Shown here: positions 50,761 through 60,769 of the stretch, piece after piece
How the letters are laid out: every line of letters begins with the position of its first letter
Position numbering within the stretch: position 1 is the first letter of the stretch
Assembly: GCA_963575745.1 (NCBI GenBank)
Contig: CAUYUJ010014209.1
Coordinates: 269,198 to 333,197, forward strand
DNA: 64,000 bases
Reading direction: 5' to 3'
Origin: Prorocentrum cordatum
Taxonomy: Eukaryota; Sar; Dinophyceae; Prorocentrales; Prorocentraceae
Translations under genes and position numbers: made by a program
The notes under the pieces: generated by a model
The model's input: the letters and a program-made list of their open reading frames with translations, nothing else
What the model was told of the DNA's origin: nothing
Database searches by the model: none

Positions 50761-51395
50761 ATCGACCCCCGTCCAAAGGCTCCCGAAGACATCGGCTCTC
50801 CCGCTCAACGCGATCCTTCGACCTCGCCTACTCGGACCTCACTTGGGAGACCCAGACGTCCGTCATCCGCCGTTCGCCCCTCGGTCGCGCCGTCTCTCAG
50901 ATCTCTGCTACGGGGCTGGTCCCTCGCCGCCGGAGGAAGCGGAGGAGGAGGAGGAGGATCGAAGAGGAGGGGGGGCCGCGGCGGCGGGCGCCTGCGCATG
51001 GACGCACCAGAATATCTTTAGGGCCGACGAGAGCAACGTGAAGCAGACGTTGCAGGCCCTTCCCAGACGACAGCTTTGGATGCCAGTCTTGCCTCCTCCT
51101 CCTCCTCCTCCTCCTCCTCCTCCTCCTCCTTCTCCTTCGCCTCCTCCTCCTCCTCCTCCAAGACGGCCCTGTGAGGCTCCCAGACGGTTTCCGAAGGCAG
51201 AGAGACCCCCAAGAAGCCCACAGAGGCCACCAAAAAAGGCCCCCCACCCAAGAGGCACCCGTAGAGGCATCAAAGAGACCCCCGAGAGGCCCTCAGAGGC
51301 CCCCAAAAAGCCGCAAGGAGGCCCCAAGAGGCTCCCCAAAGACCTCCTCCTCCTCCTCCTCCTCCTCCTCCTCCTCCTCCTCCTCCTCCGCCTCG
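50761..51395. repeat. Unique sequence, CCT tracts and CCAAGAGGC array
   Basis: 50761-51085 is GC-rich unique sequence with a GGAGGA run near 50940. CCT repeats lie at 51090-51165, CCCCCAAGA(G/A)GCC words at 51165-51345, and CTCCTC repeats at 51343-51392. No gene recognised. Confidence 0.7.
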
Positions 51396-53695
51396 GTCCG
51401 ATGCGACACGGGCCAGTTCCGATCCGGGCCTGTCCCCAGGCCTCGGCTGGTGGACTTCCTGGAGCCGCGCGCTCCGCTCGTGCGCCGATGCTGCGTCGAA
51501 CGTCCTCTGGCTTGAACCAAACTCGGGTCGAGCTGGAGTCGACCCGGAGCCGAGCCGGAGTCGAACTGGTCCGTGCGGTGGGACCCAGGAAGGTCCCCGA
51601 AGCGAGCGTCGAATGTCCAGCCCCACTCCCAGCTGGTAATAGCACATGTTCATGTCATCAGGGTCCTCTGGACGCCGTGAGCGGACGAGCTTCCTCGGCA
51701 GTGCAAGCGTCGGCCCTGCCAACGGAGGGGACGGAGGGCAGAAGGGGAAAGAGCGGATGGAGAAGTCGCAGAGGAGTAAGTGCAAGGAGCGAAGAAGGTG
51801 GGAATGCAGGGACAGCCAGCAGGAATGCGCCGAGGTGTGAGAATTGTAAGTGAGGGGTGAGCATCAACAGCAAAAAACAATGTCTGAGTCGCAGACACCA
51901 AAGTAAAAAATTACACTGCACGAGGTCCATGTCTGCTACGCTGGATGCAGCGCCCCTCACGCTTTCGGTCCGCCTTCGACAGCTCTCACGTCCACAATCG
52001 CCCCCGCCCCTCAGGTCACCAATCAGACTAACTATAACTTTCCATTACAGCCTCTTCCCATCACCTTATCCTTGTCTTCATGCTCCCCGCCCCGCCTCAC
52101 GAAGCCAGGTCCGAGGTGCCAGTCCAAGTCCTGGTCTGCAGCACAACGGGCATGCTATGAAGAACCAAGTGCGTGGGATAACGGTCCTGCGAGACTTACC
52201 GTGTGTCGAAGCAGATTTCTTTCCATCAGCGGAGAGCTGGATCCAGCAGGCGGTCGAGCTAGCGGGGCACGTCCGTCGCGAACTGGGTACAAGGGGAAGG
52301 CGGGAGAAAAGGGGGGCCGGGCCGCGGGACGGCCAGCGCACCCTCAGAACGTGAAGAAATTCGGGATGGGCCAGAGGCAGGCTCACGTACTCGACGGACG
52401 CTGTCAGTGCCCGGGGGCAGGTCAGGACCGCAAATCCAGGGTGGCAGTGTGCCGAAACAGCCGACGCCACTGCTCTGGACGGGATAACCATCCCCCCGCC
52501 CCTTGGACCCAGGCTTAGGAGGTGCACGTGCGGCCCCAAGGGGACTGCGAGGGGATTGCACTATACGGATGCCAGGTGCTCAGAGCGGATGAGCTGAAAC
52601 GGGCCCACAAACACACAAATAAATAGTAGACACAAATAACCGGATTCCCTATATTTCCCCATAGTTTCTGGATTTTTGTCTCCCCCCCCACTTCCCATAT
52701 TTTCCTATATTTTCCTGGGCATCGACGATGAATTGTGTCTGCGTTTTTTCCCCTCCTGCACCATGACTGGCTCGGCCGCCACGGGCCACGGGGCCAGAGG
52801 CAGCGGAGTGCGCCGCTCGAGAAAAACGGGATACGCACCAGCGCCCTGGGCAATCGAGCGAGCCCCTCGGAATTGGACCGAAGGACACCTCTCTGCATTC
52901 GATGTTCTTCTTTCGTTGCACTCGTGCCAAGCCTCATGAGGTGCACGTTAAAGGAAGATGATGCTACAACGCTACCCCGGAAACTGGCATGCCAAGTGGC
53001 AGGAGAAAACAGGAGAGGAAGGGGGATGATAATGTCTACCTGCAAACGACAGGAACGCCTCTGAGCCTTCGTCGAGCGCCACAGCTTCAGCCTCGAAGGC
53101 GCTGCGACAGCAGCGCATGTGCGTGCCCATGGTGCCAACAAGAACTTGCCTCTCGGTGGACAGATCAATGAGGCAACTCGCTGCAGCACCGCTACATTCG
53201 ATATTGCCAATGGATGGGGACTGGCACGCTCCGTTCCGAATGTCAGTACGTAGCAGGTGGGCATGTGTTGGCCTCTTCGCGTGCAACTTTCCACGCCGGC
53301 GAGCCTCTAGCTTCCCTTGACACCCCGTGATGCTGCACGGCATCTGAATGACGTTTGGCGTGCCATCGCCTTTTCACCAAGAACCTGGCGGCTCGCCTCT
53401 AACGCGTCACGCAACACGGGCCATGCATCAAGAGTCGGGGCAACATGCAATACAGATGAGTCCGCCTCTGTGCTGCAAGGCACTGGGAGGAGTGGCCTCA
53501 GGTCTCGTAGAAACTTCAATACCCGCCACCGTGCTGTAGGCCATCCGTACACCACAGGGCCTAAGACGGTATCAGGGCCAATCCTTGAGACCTCGTATGC
53601 GCATCTCGAGCCGCTTTGGAGGCCCTGGGTGACCAGCCCAAGAGGCCAAAGCCATTGAAAAGCAGTCCGGTGTTGCATGATGGTGGCAACGTCAG
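51396..53695. other. Long low-repeat stretch, no gene recognised
   Basis: 2.3 kb with little obvious repetition. The longest frame is minus 52515-53294 (259 codons); it has no motif and an uneven composition. Plus 51857-52354 and 53317-53658 are also open. A local feature is TTCCCATATTTTCCTATATT near 52690. If a spliced gene lies in the 50-55 kb interval, it is most likely here. Confidence 0.35.
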
Positions 53696-54600
53696 TTGTT
53701 CGATACTAAGGGTGCCCAAGCCAGCCTAAGAGGCCCCAAAGATCGCTCCGAGTCGACCCCCGAGGCACCAAAAAAAACCGAATGCCCCGAACACGACCTC
53801 ATCTGGGGCCCATGCGGGGGAACTCGAACTTACATGTTGAGCCCTTTTCTTCAAAAGAGGCCCCCCACGAAGCTCCCAGTGGCCATCAATAGCCCTCCAC
53901 GAGGCCCCAAGAGACCTGCAAGAGGCCCCCAAGAGGCCTCCAAGACAACCCCGAGAGGCATCGCGAGAGAAACCACGAGGCCTCTTGTCCACGACCAAGG
54001 CACGGTGGCAGGATGGGCCGAAGGCCACAAGAACCGCCGCCTCTCTCTGTTGTTTGTGAAGGGGTGCTTGGCGTGCAAGGTCTTGCACTGTTTGGCCCTG
54101 TCTCGGCTCATCCAGTCGGCTGCATACCCGTTGGCTTTCACGTCCAAGATGGCTCCAAGATGCCTCCAAGATGGCTTGTCAGACGGTCCCACGACGCCCA
54201 CAAGATGGCCAAGATGGTCCCAAGCGGGTCTCAGATGGCTCTAAGATGGCACGACATGACACCCAAGACTGCCAAAGATCACCTCAAGGCGGCTCCCGAA
54301 GCTCTAAAGACGGCCCAAGACGCAAGAGGCCTCCAAGATAGTCCCAAGACGGCCCAAGAGGGCCCCAAGACGGACCAAGAGGGCCCCAAGACAGCCCCAA
54401 GAGGGTCCCAAGACGGCCCAAAAGGCCTCCCAAGAAAGTTCGAAAGCGTTCCAAGAGGGCCCCAAGACGGCCCCAGAGACCTCCAAGACTGCCCGAAAGC
54501 GTCCCAAGAGGGCCCTAAGACGGCCCAGTGGCCCAGTGAGGTCCCCAAGACGGTTCACGAAGACCAAGAGGCCCCCAAGAGGCCCACAGAGGCCCCGTAC
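53696..54600 (-). repeat. GGCCCCAAGA array
   Basis: CCCAAGACGGCCC, AAGAGGCCCC and AAGATGGC words over 900 bases, interrupted by unique sequence at 54000-54140. It is the complement of the CTTGGGGCC family. Confidence 0.85.
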
Positions 54601-55385
54601 TAGTCCTGTGTCGAATCGACGGCGCCTCGGGAGACTCCAACGCGGTACGGTGCGCACAAGTCGTCCGCGAAGAGGGGGCCCCTTTCACCTCCCTTTCTGA
54701 TGGCCCGAACTGGCCCATGACGTCTAGCGCTCCAATTGTTTCGATGCGTGGGCCACTGGAGGTCTGGACAACTTCCGCAGAGCCGATGTTTCGTCCTGAG
54801 TCGTTCTTTGGCCGTCGCGGGGCCCGATGAGGGCTCCCAGAAGCCGAAAACGACCCAAAACCAACCCTTCGGACCCCCGGATCTCTGCTGGCCGTATCGG
54901 GTGCTGGGCCACCAGAACCCCAGCAAGCTGCCAGGCCACGGCCTTCCCAGGCCACGTGTGAGGAGCAACGCTAGGGGCGGATCAGCTCTGGGGCGGGAAA
55001 CATCGAGCATGCATCGGTTATACATCGCCGATGGACTGGCGATGGGCCCCCGAGAGCGAACCCTCACGTTCCTGGGCGGGGTGGACTACCGGGCCCCTTG
55101 TCGGCAATGAATGGCCGATTGGGGGTCGACGCATCGCCCCCTGAGACTATCCCCCCCTACGTTGCCGCTGGGGGCTCCAGGGCCATAACTCGGGCCTCCG
55201 GCGGCCGTTCGGGATGATCCACGCGCCCCTGGAAATCTCTCGACGAGGCGCAGCTCAAGGGACCCCCACAGGTATTGAAAACCTCCGAAAACCCAGGGGG
55301 GGCACCGCACCAAAAAAAGGCTAGCGTGCTTCACCCCTCGAGCCTCCCCCCATTGAGCCTCCCCTCACTGATCGGCGGCGAGCCC
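54601..55385. other. Unique sequence, no gene recognised
   Basis: GC-rich, little repetition, several overlapping open frames without motifs. Confidence 0.4.
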
Positions 55386-55985
55386 AGGAGGGAAACGAGA
55401 GGGGGCGGGCCTCCTCAGAAGGCGGCGGGGCCTCTCAGAAGCCACCCGGCCCAATTACTGAGAGGTGTTCTGCGTCTTCGGAAAAAGGCCCAGAGAACTC
55501 TCAGAAGAGACCTTCCGAGCCGTCTGAGAAGGCCCCCCCCCGCCCCCCCCAAGTGTTCTGCGTCTTCGGAAAAGGCTCAGAGAATTCTCAGAAGAGACCT
55601 TCCGAGCCGTCTGAGAAGGCCCCCCCCCGCCCCCCCCAAGTGTTCTGCGTCTTCGGAAAAGGCCCAGAGAACTCTCAGAAGAGACCTTCCGAGCCGTCTG
55701 AGAATGCCCCCCCCCCCCGCCCCCCCCAAGTGTTCTGCGTCTTCGGAAAAAGGCAGAGAACTCTCAGAAGAGACCTCCGAGCCGTCTGAGAAGGCCCCCC
55801 CCCCGCCCCCCCCAAGTGTTCTGCGTCTTCGGAAAAGGCCCAGAGAACTCTCAGAAGAGACCTTCCGAGCCGTCTGAGAAGGCCACCCCCCGCCCCCCCC
55901 AAGTGTTCTGCGTCTTCGGAAAAAGGCTCAGAGAACTCTCAGACGAGACCTTCCGAGCCTTCTGAGAAGCCCCCCACCCCCCAAC
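55386..55985. repeat. ~88-bp tandem repeat with poly-C tracts
   Basis: GTGTTCTGCGTCTTCGG occurs at about 55464, 55553, 55640, 55730, 55816 and 55903. Each unit contains CAGAGAA(C/T)TCTCAGAAGAG, CCTTCCGAGCCGTCTGAGAA and a C-run broken by one G. C-run length changes account for the period variation. Confidence 0.95.
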
Positions 55986-56052
55986 GTTGCCACGGAACGT
56001 GGCACGCCCCGCGCGGGCCGACCCCGGGGCGCGGCGGGCGGTGTGGCGCTGG
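55986..56052. other. Short GC-rich spacer
   Basis: Nothing recognised. Confidence 0.4.
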
Positions 56053-56367
56053 AGGCCTGGAAACGGGCACCAACACCAACACAGGGGGCTGCCTCCACAG
56101 GGGGAAGACTATCCCAGATCTCGGCGTTGGTGGTAATATGTTTCGGCCACCTCGAAAGCCAGAACATCACCACCATCACCGAGATCGGAATATTCTTCCC
56201 TCGGGTCGGGCGAAAGGGGGGGATAGCAAAGGGCAGGGTAGAGAATCAGCTCACGTAGCTGATTTTCCCGGCGCCCCCCCTTTCCCAATCCCCCCCTTTC
56301 GCCCAGCCCGATTCCCTCGGTGGAGGCACACCGCCGATGTTGGTGTTGGTGTCAACCTCCCAGGCCT
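56053..56367. mobile_element. AGGCCT...CACCAACACC foldback element, copy 1
   Basis: The left end AGGCCTGGAAACGGGCACC and the right end TTGGTGTTGGTGTCAACC..AGGCCT are imperfect complements. Inside, CCACAGGGGGAAGA, GGTGGTAATAT, CACCACCATCACCGA and TTCCCTCGG follow in the same order as in copy 2 (56915-57110). It is longer than copy 2 because of a nested insertion. Confidence 0.75.
56205..56311. mobile_element. Nested 107-bp foldback insertion with 9-bp target duplication
   Basis: TTCCCTCGG stands on both sides (56196-56204 and 56312-56320). Copy 2 of the host element has it once, giving an empty-site comparison. The insert's ends pair (TCGGGCGAAAGGGGGG against CCCCCCTTTCGCCC..CCCGA), and its centre holds AATCAGCTCACGTAGCTGATT-type complementarity. 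Confidence 0.8.
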
Positions 56368-56914
56368 GCGATGGCGGCCTGCACGAGCTTGTTGTGGCCG
56401 ATGCGGGCGAGGCCGAGCAGGCCGACCTCGGCCACGACCCCGACCTGCCCCCGGCGGGGGGGGGGGACGCGCAGAGGGGGAGGACGAGGACGACGGCGCC
56501 GCGCCCGAGGCGGCGGTCGTGCGCGCGGGGCTCTCCTGGGCCTCGGCACCGCTCCAGCGGGGGTGTCTTTTTTCTCCGGCGAGGAGGAGGAGGAGGAGGA
56601 GGAGGAGGAGGGGGAGGAGGAGGAGGAGGAGGAGGAGGAGGGGAGGAGGAGGAGGAGGAGGGGGAGGAGGAGGGGGAGGAGGAGGAGGAGGGGGAGGAGG
56701 AGGGGGAGGAGGAGGAGGAGGAGGAGGAGGAGGAGGAGGAGGAGGAGGAGGAAGCGCAGCACCCAGGGATCCGTCGGCGTCACATCGGGAGGTCGGGTCG
56801 GATCGGAGCGCGCGTCGAGATCGGGCCGCAGCGGCACGGCGTCGGAGTCGAGAAGCGGGCTGGCTGCGCAGAGGGCGCACAGCCAAAGCCATGCAGTAAT
56901 CGGGCCACATTTGG
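56368..56914. repeat. GC-rich spacer with GGA microsatellite
   Basis: GGAGGA repeats cover 56580-56752. Both sides are GC-rich unique sequence without a recognisable gene. Confidence 0.7.
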
Positions 56915-57110
56915 AGGCCTAGAAATGCGCACCAACACCGAAACAGGGGGTTGCCTCCACAGGGGGAAGATGATCCTAGATTTCGGTGTTGGTGGTAATA
57001 TTTCGGTCACCTTGGAAGCCAGAATATGACCACCATCACCGAAATTGGGATCTCCTTCCCTCGGTGGACGCACACCGCCGAAATTGGTGTTGGTGTCAAT
57101 CTCTAGGCCT
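56915..57110. mobile_element. AGGCCT...CACCAACACC foldback element, copy 2
   Basis: A 196-bp element with AGGCCTAGAAATGCGCACC at the left and GGTGTTGGTGTCAAT..AGGCCT at the right. It has an uninterrupted TTCCCTCGGTGGACGCACAC where copy 1 has its insertion. No clear target duplication. Confidence 0.75.
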
Positions 57111-57525
57111 GCGACACATCGGACCGTGGAAGCATCAGATCGAATCGGGTATGATGCCCAAGACGCGCCCAAGGGTTCAAGGTTCAAGGTTCAAGTCCTG
57201 TCAGAATGGCCCGCGAGGGGCAGGGCCCGGGGCGAGACCCTCACTCGTCGAACTTCGCCTCAGCTGCCCACTCGACGAAAGCAGAAGACAGTGCCAGCCA
57301 ATCCGTGGAACAGCGAGCCAGACGCCTCCATTCGCCAAGTGCCCTCTGGGTGCAAAAACGCCGCATGACGTCGCCGACAGCCCTCCAAGAGGCCCCCGAG
57401 ATGCATACTAGGAGACCCTAATCTGCCACTGCGCCTGCACTCAGTGGGCGTGTCAAAACCTGAGTCGGCACGGAAACGGAAAGAGCGCTTGGGGAGCTCG
57501 CCCGAGAAAGTTCATGGCACCGTTC
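57111..57525. other. Unique sequence, no gene recognised
   Basis: Contains GGTTCAA repeated three times at 57174-57196 and a GGAAACGGAAAGAGCGC segment near 57472. The latter is related (inverted) to the CTCTTTCCG part of the GGGGCTTCGCCCC family. Confidence 0.45.
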
Positions 57526-58140
57526 GCCCTTGCTCTCGGGGGCCTTGGCGGTAAGAGGATGTTCACGTCACCGATGGATATTGGAAGCCTTGATGTGAAG
57601 AGTCGTATACATCAGGGCTGAACCTAAGCGGACATTTTCGTTTTCGTTTTGTTTTCGTTTTCCCTCGTTTTGTCTTCAATCCACCTCTACCGCAAAACGA
57701 AGTCGAAACGAAAACGGCCCACGAAATCGCAAAAAAACCGTTTAGGGCCAGCCCTGGTATACATAACCACTCGATCTTGGGAGCCTTGGCGTTCAGAACT
57801 GTTCATGTCAACGTTGGCTCTTGAGAGCCAAAGCGTTAAGAACTTGTTAAGTCACCGCTCGCTCTTGGGAGCCTTGGTGTGAAGAGTTGTGTACGTAACC
57901 GCTTATTCATGAGAGCCTTGGAATTAAGAGCTGTTTACCTAACCGTTCGCTCTTGGGAGCCATGGCGTAATAGCTGTTCAATAACACCGTTGGTCCTTGG
58001 AAGCCTGGGCGTTCGAAACTTTCTGGCCCACTGCTCGATCTTGGGACCCTTGGCGTTCAAACATGTTTACGTCACCGACTCATGTGCAAAACATGTTCGG
58101 GTCACCTGGTGCTTTTGGGATCCTTGGCGTCAAAGCTGCG
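57526..58140 (+). repeat. 43-bp minisatellite, locus 2
   Basis: The centre GAGCC(T/A)TGGCGT recurs at about 57869, 57913, 57958, 58001 and 58044, spacing 43-45. Each unit has CTCTTGGGAGCCTTGGCGTT, AAGAGCTGTT and ACGTCACCG-type words. An AT-richer segment (57620-57750) with GTTTTCGTTTT interrupts it. Confidence 0.9.
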
Positions 58141-58650
58141 TCCGTCATTGGGCCGTCGGGGGAAGCTCCTCTGGAGGCTCTGTTGGTTGTCTTGGGGTTC
58201 CCTTGGGCCGGTCTGGGGATCTCTTGAGCCGTCTCGGGGGGCTTGGCCCGTCTTGGGGCCCTCTTGGGGTTATCTTCGGCCTTCCTGGGAGCCTCCGACG
58301 GCACTCTTGGAACTCTCATGGGGGCCTTTGGGGGCCTTCGTGGACCCCACTTGAGCCGTCTTGCGGTTGCCTGTGGCCGTCCTGGGGTCATCTTTGGCCG
58401 TCTTGGGGCTCTCTTGGAAGCCCGTGGGGCTGTCTTGGAGCAGCCTCGGAGGCCCTCAGAGCCGGCTTCGACCGATCTGCGCACGAAAAGGCGAGGACCC
58501 GAAAGACAATGGAAACCCAACGGAAATGTCAGGTTTTTGGCCTCCTCTGGCCACCTCGGACGGCCACTTGGGAGGCTCGTGGACAGTCATCGGAGCCTCT
58601 TGGACCGTCTTGGGGGGCTTCAGTCGACATGGGGCCCTCGTGGGGCCCTC
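58141..58650 (+). repeat. CTTGGGGCC array with A-rich core
   Basis: Array words, plus the island 58480-58540 (GCACGAAAAGGCGAGGACCC, GAAAGACAATGGAAACCC, GTTTTTGGCC). Confidence 0.8.
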
Positions 58651-59106
58651 TTGATGGCTATGATGAATTATCTATTTCCCAGTGCTGGTCTCTTCGAGAG
58701 GGGCTGCCTGATGCTGTGTGTCGCTGAGGGCTTCTTTGTATTGGAAGTGGCTTCCTACCAAGGGGCGTTCACTGTATTCGTGATGTGGAAGATGGTAGCT
58801 GACATCACGGCGTCGCATGCTTTCCCGCTCCTCATCGTGGGGGTCATGTCGCTCTCCCTGGCCTTTTATAATCGTGGTGGTCCGCATCGTGCTATTAGAT
58901 TTCCTGATTGTTTCGGCTGGCCGATGATGCCAAAGTTCTCCGAATCGTTCCACACCACTTCCAACATATTGCAACCCCCATGGTTCCTGTCCTGGTTCCC
59001 CTCCCAGCTTCCCACCAGCAAAGCGGTCAGCAGAGCGCCTCGGGGTGGCGCCGGGGCGCCACGCCTCCCTGGGCGCGCGTCAATCCACACTCGGAAAGCC
59101 TACTGA
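58651..59106 (+). CDS. Possible membrane-protein ORF, unknown
   Basis: From the ATG at about 58661 (MNYLFPSAGLFERG) the frame gives two or three hydrophobic stretches: CLMLCVAEGFFVLEVASYQG, AFTVFVMWKM and FPLLIVGVMSLSLAF. A hydrophilic tail ends at 59106. The frame runs upstream through the CTTGGGGCC array, so the real start is uncertain. No family was recognised, and chance hydrophobicity cannot be excluded. An overlapping minus frame exists. Confidence 0.25.
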   Translation: MMAMMNYLFPSAGLFERGCLMLCVAEGFFVLEVASYQGAFTVFVMWKMVADITASHAFPLLIVGVMSLSLAFYNRGGPHRAIRFPDCFGWPMMPKFSESFHTTSNILQPPWFLSWFPSQLPTSKAVSRAPRGGAGAPRLPGRASIHTRKAY

Positions 59107-59960
59107 CTCGGGCAGCAGACAGGCGGATTGAACGGGGAGTTCTCTTCAGACAAGAAGCAAACCTTGCACAAACAAAGCCATCGGAGAAAGAACAAATCCT
59201 CTGCTGGGGGGCGCACCTGTATAAACCAAGGTATGCGGGAAATCTGTCCATAACATGATGAATGGTATACTGCTGGACGTCTCATGTCCAGCGCGCGGGT
59301 TGGCCCCAGAAAGACTTGCGATGCCCTGAGATTTGTTGCATTGAAGATAAAAGATACAGTACATTGAGACATATGCTTTGCATTGAAACAGATACGAAGG
59401 ATGTCCAGTATCTACGTTATGACCATGTTCCTGCCCTCGATCTGCGTTGAATGAAACGGATGAGGCAGGAGAAAGGATACGATTCGGAGCGGTCGGCCAC
59501 AAAAGACAGCACGAGCCGTCAGGACGCCAGCTACAAAAGATACGGCCGAGGCTGGCAGATTCGTGTCGCTACTCCGCCGGCGCTGCAGCTTCTGACCCCG
59601 CGTGGACCGCTCCACCTCGACCGACCGCGCACTCTGACAGCCCAGGCTGCTCCATGGCGGTCGCTTCCGGGCCACCAGGGGCGTTCCACCCCGAGAGCCC
59701 GCGCCGGGGTCGCCGCCGCGCCCGCGCGGCGCGAGCCCACCCGGAGGGCACGCGGGTGGAGTGGCCCGACGAGGCAGGCGGCGCCGTGCGGGCAGGCCAC
59801 GGAGCCGCGCGCTCCCCGAGCCCTCCGCCATCTCTCGCCCTCCTCGTCCCGCTCCCGTCGGTCGCATCGCCCCCCTCGGCCGCTCTTCCCCCCCTGAGCG
59901 GGCACGGAGCCCCAGTCGCCTCAGCGCAGGCGGCCGCTGCATGCGGGCGGAGTGACCTCC
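59107..59960. other. Unique then GC-rich sequence, no gene recognised
   Basis: 59107-59460 is comparatively AT-rich. 59560-59960 is very GC-rich with many overlapping frames, none with a motif. Confidence 0.4.
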
Positions 59961-59965
59961 CTGGG

Positions 59966-60143
59966 CGGCGACATCCGAGCCCTGCCTCTGCCAACCACCG
60001 AATTTCCCGACTCGATGGGAAGCGAAGAGGTGGGGTTCGGACTTCGCATCTGGTTCCACGAAGTCCGAACCCTGCCGCCACCGCCCATCGAGTTGCCCGA
60101 AGCGCTGACCGGCGAGAGCAGGGTTCGGATGTCGCCACCGACC
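59966..60143. repeat. Two-level foldback sequence
   Basis: The outer arms (59966-60022 and 60086-60143) are imperfect complements: GACATCCGAGCCCTGC and CCGACTCGATGGG, against CCCATCGAGTTGCCCG and AGCAGGGTTCGGATGTC. The inner arms GGGTTCGGACTTCG (60033-60046) and CGAAGTCCGAACCC (60059-60072) are exact complements with a 12-base loop. Confidence 0.85.
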
Positions 60144-60189
60144 CGTCTGGCCCGCTCCACAGCAGAGGCCCTCCGAAGCTGTGCTTTAA

Positions 60190-60423
60190 CGATGCTTCGG
60201 CGCTCTGCAGCGTCGCTGCGTTCTGCTGCTGGCCGCCGCGGCGATCTGCATCGTCGGCCTGCACCCACTGCCAGAAGACGCAGAACTGGAGGCCGCCAAA
60301 ATAGAGCAGGAGTACATCGCCACATTCCGAATGGCGCCCGAAGAGCTGCCCCTCCTGGCCGCCCTTCGAGATCGCGGCCGCGCCGCGAGAAGAGTCGGCG
60401 ACAGCCTCTCCGTGGTTAGGTAG
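60190..60423 (+). CDS. Short ORF with N-terminal hydrophobic segment, unknown
   Basis: 77 codons follow an in-frame TAA at 60187-60189 and end with TAG at 60421. There is no upstream ATG, so it could be a terminal exon. It reads RRCVLLLAAAAICIVGLHPL, a likely signal anchor, then EDAELEAAKIEQEYIATFRM, EELPLLAALRDRGRAARR and a basic tail. The helix-prone composition is more protein-like than its neighbours. Minus-strand frames overlap. Confidence 0.3.
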   Translation, partial: RCFGALQRRCVLLLAAAAICIVGLHPLPEDAELEAAKIEQEYIATFRMAPEELPLLAALRDRGRAARRVGDSLSVVR

Positions 60424-60769
60424 GGGGCGGGGACTGGTCGATTCAAGCGCGTAGTCCTCCAGGCCCAGACTGTAGGTTTCCCAAATGGGGTCGGGGTAGA
60501 CGGGGTCGGAGGATCGCGCCGCATCGCCGATGCATCGTCCATGCGCTGGGGGCATCGAGATTGGAAAACATCGGATTCCAAGCGGCGCCGCGTCGCCGAT
60601 GCACCGGCGGATGCGGCGATATCCTCCGATCCCACATGCTCCGGCCCCATTGGGGCGGTTGACGAAGGCAGCTTGTTCAACATCAAGCGCGCAGGCTGGA
60701 CCCAGTCGTCTGGTGGCAGACTGCCTAACGACGTACACAAGCAGAAAACCCTCACCAGACGATGTGTCA
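60424..60769. repeat. Inverted repeat around 60508-60630
   Basis: GGAGGATCGCGCCGCATCGCC near 60508 is matched by an imperfect complement (GGATGCGGCGATATCCTCCG) near 60606-60626. GCATCGCCGATGCA-type words also recur inside. No gene is assigned on either strand. Confidence 0.5.

Noticed and set aside
52515-53294. 259-codon minus-strand ORF
   Set aside because: No motif, uneven composition, and competing frames on the other strand; kept only as a note in the unassigned region.
57174-57205. GGTTCAAGTCCTG as a tRNA T-arm
   Set aside because: It arises from a GGTTCAA triplication and no acceptor, D or anticodon arms can be placed around it.
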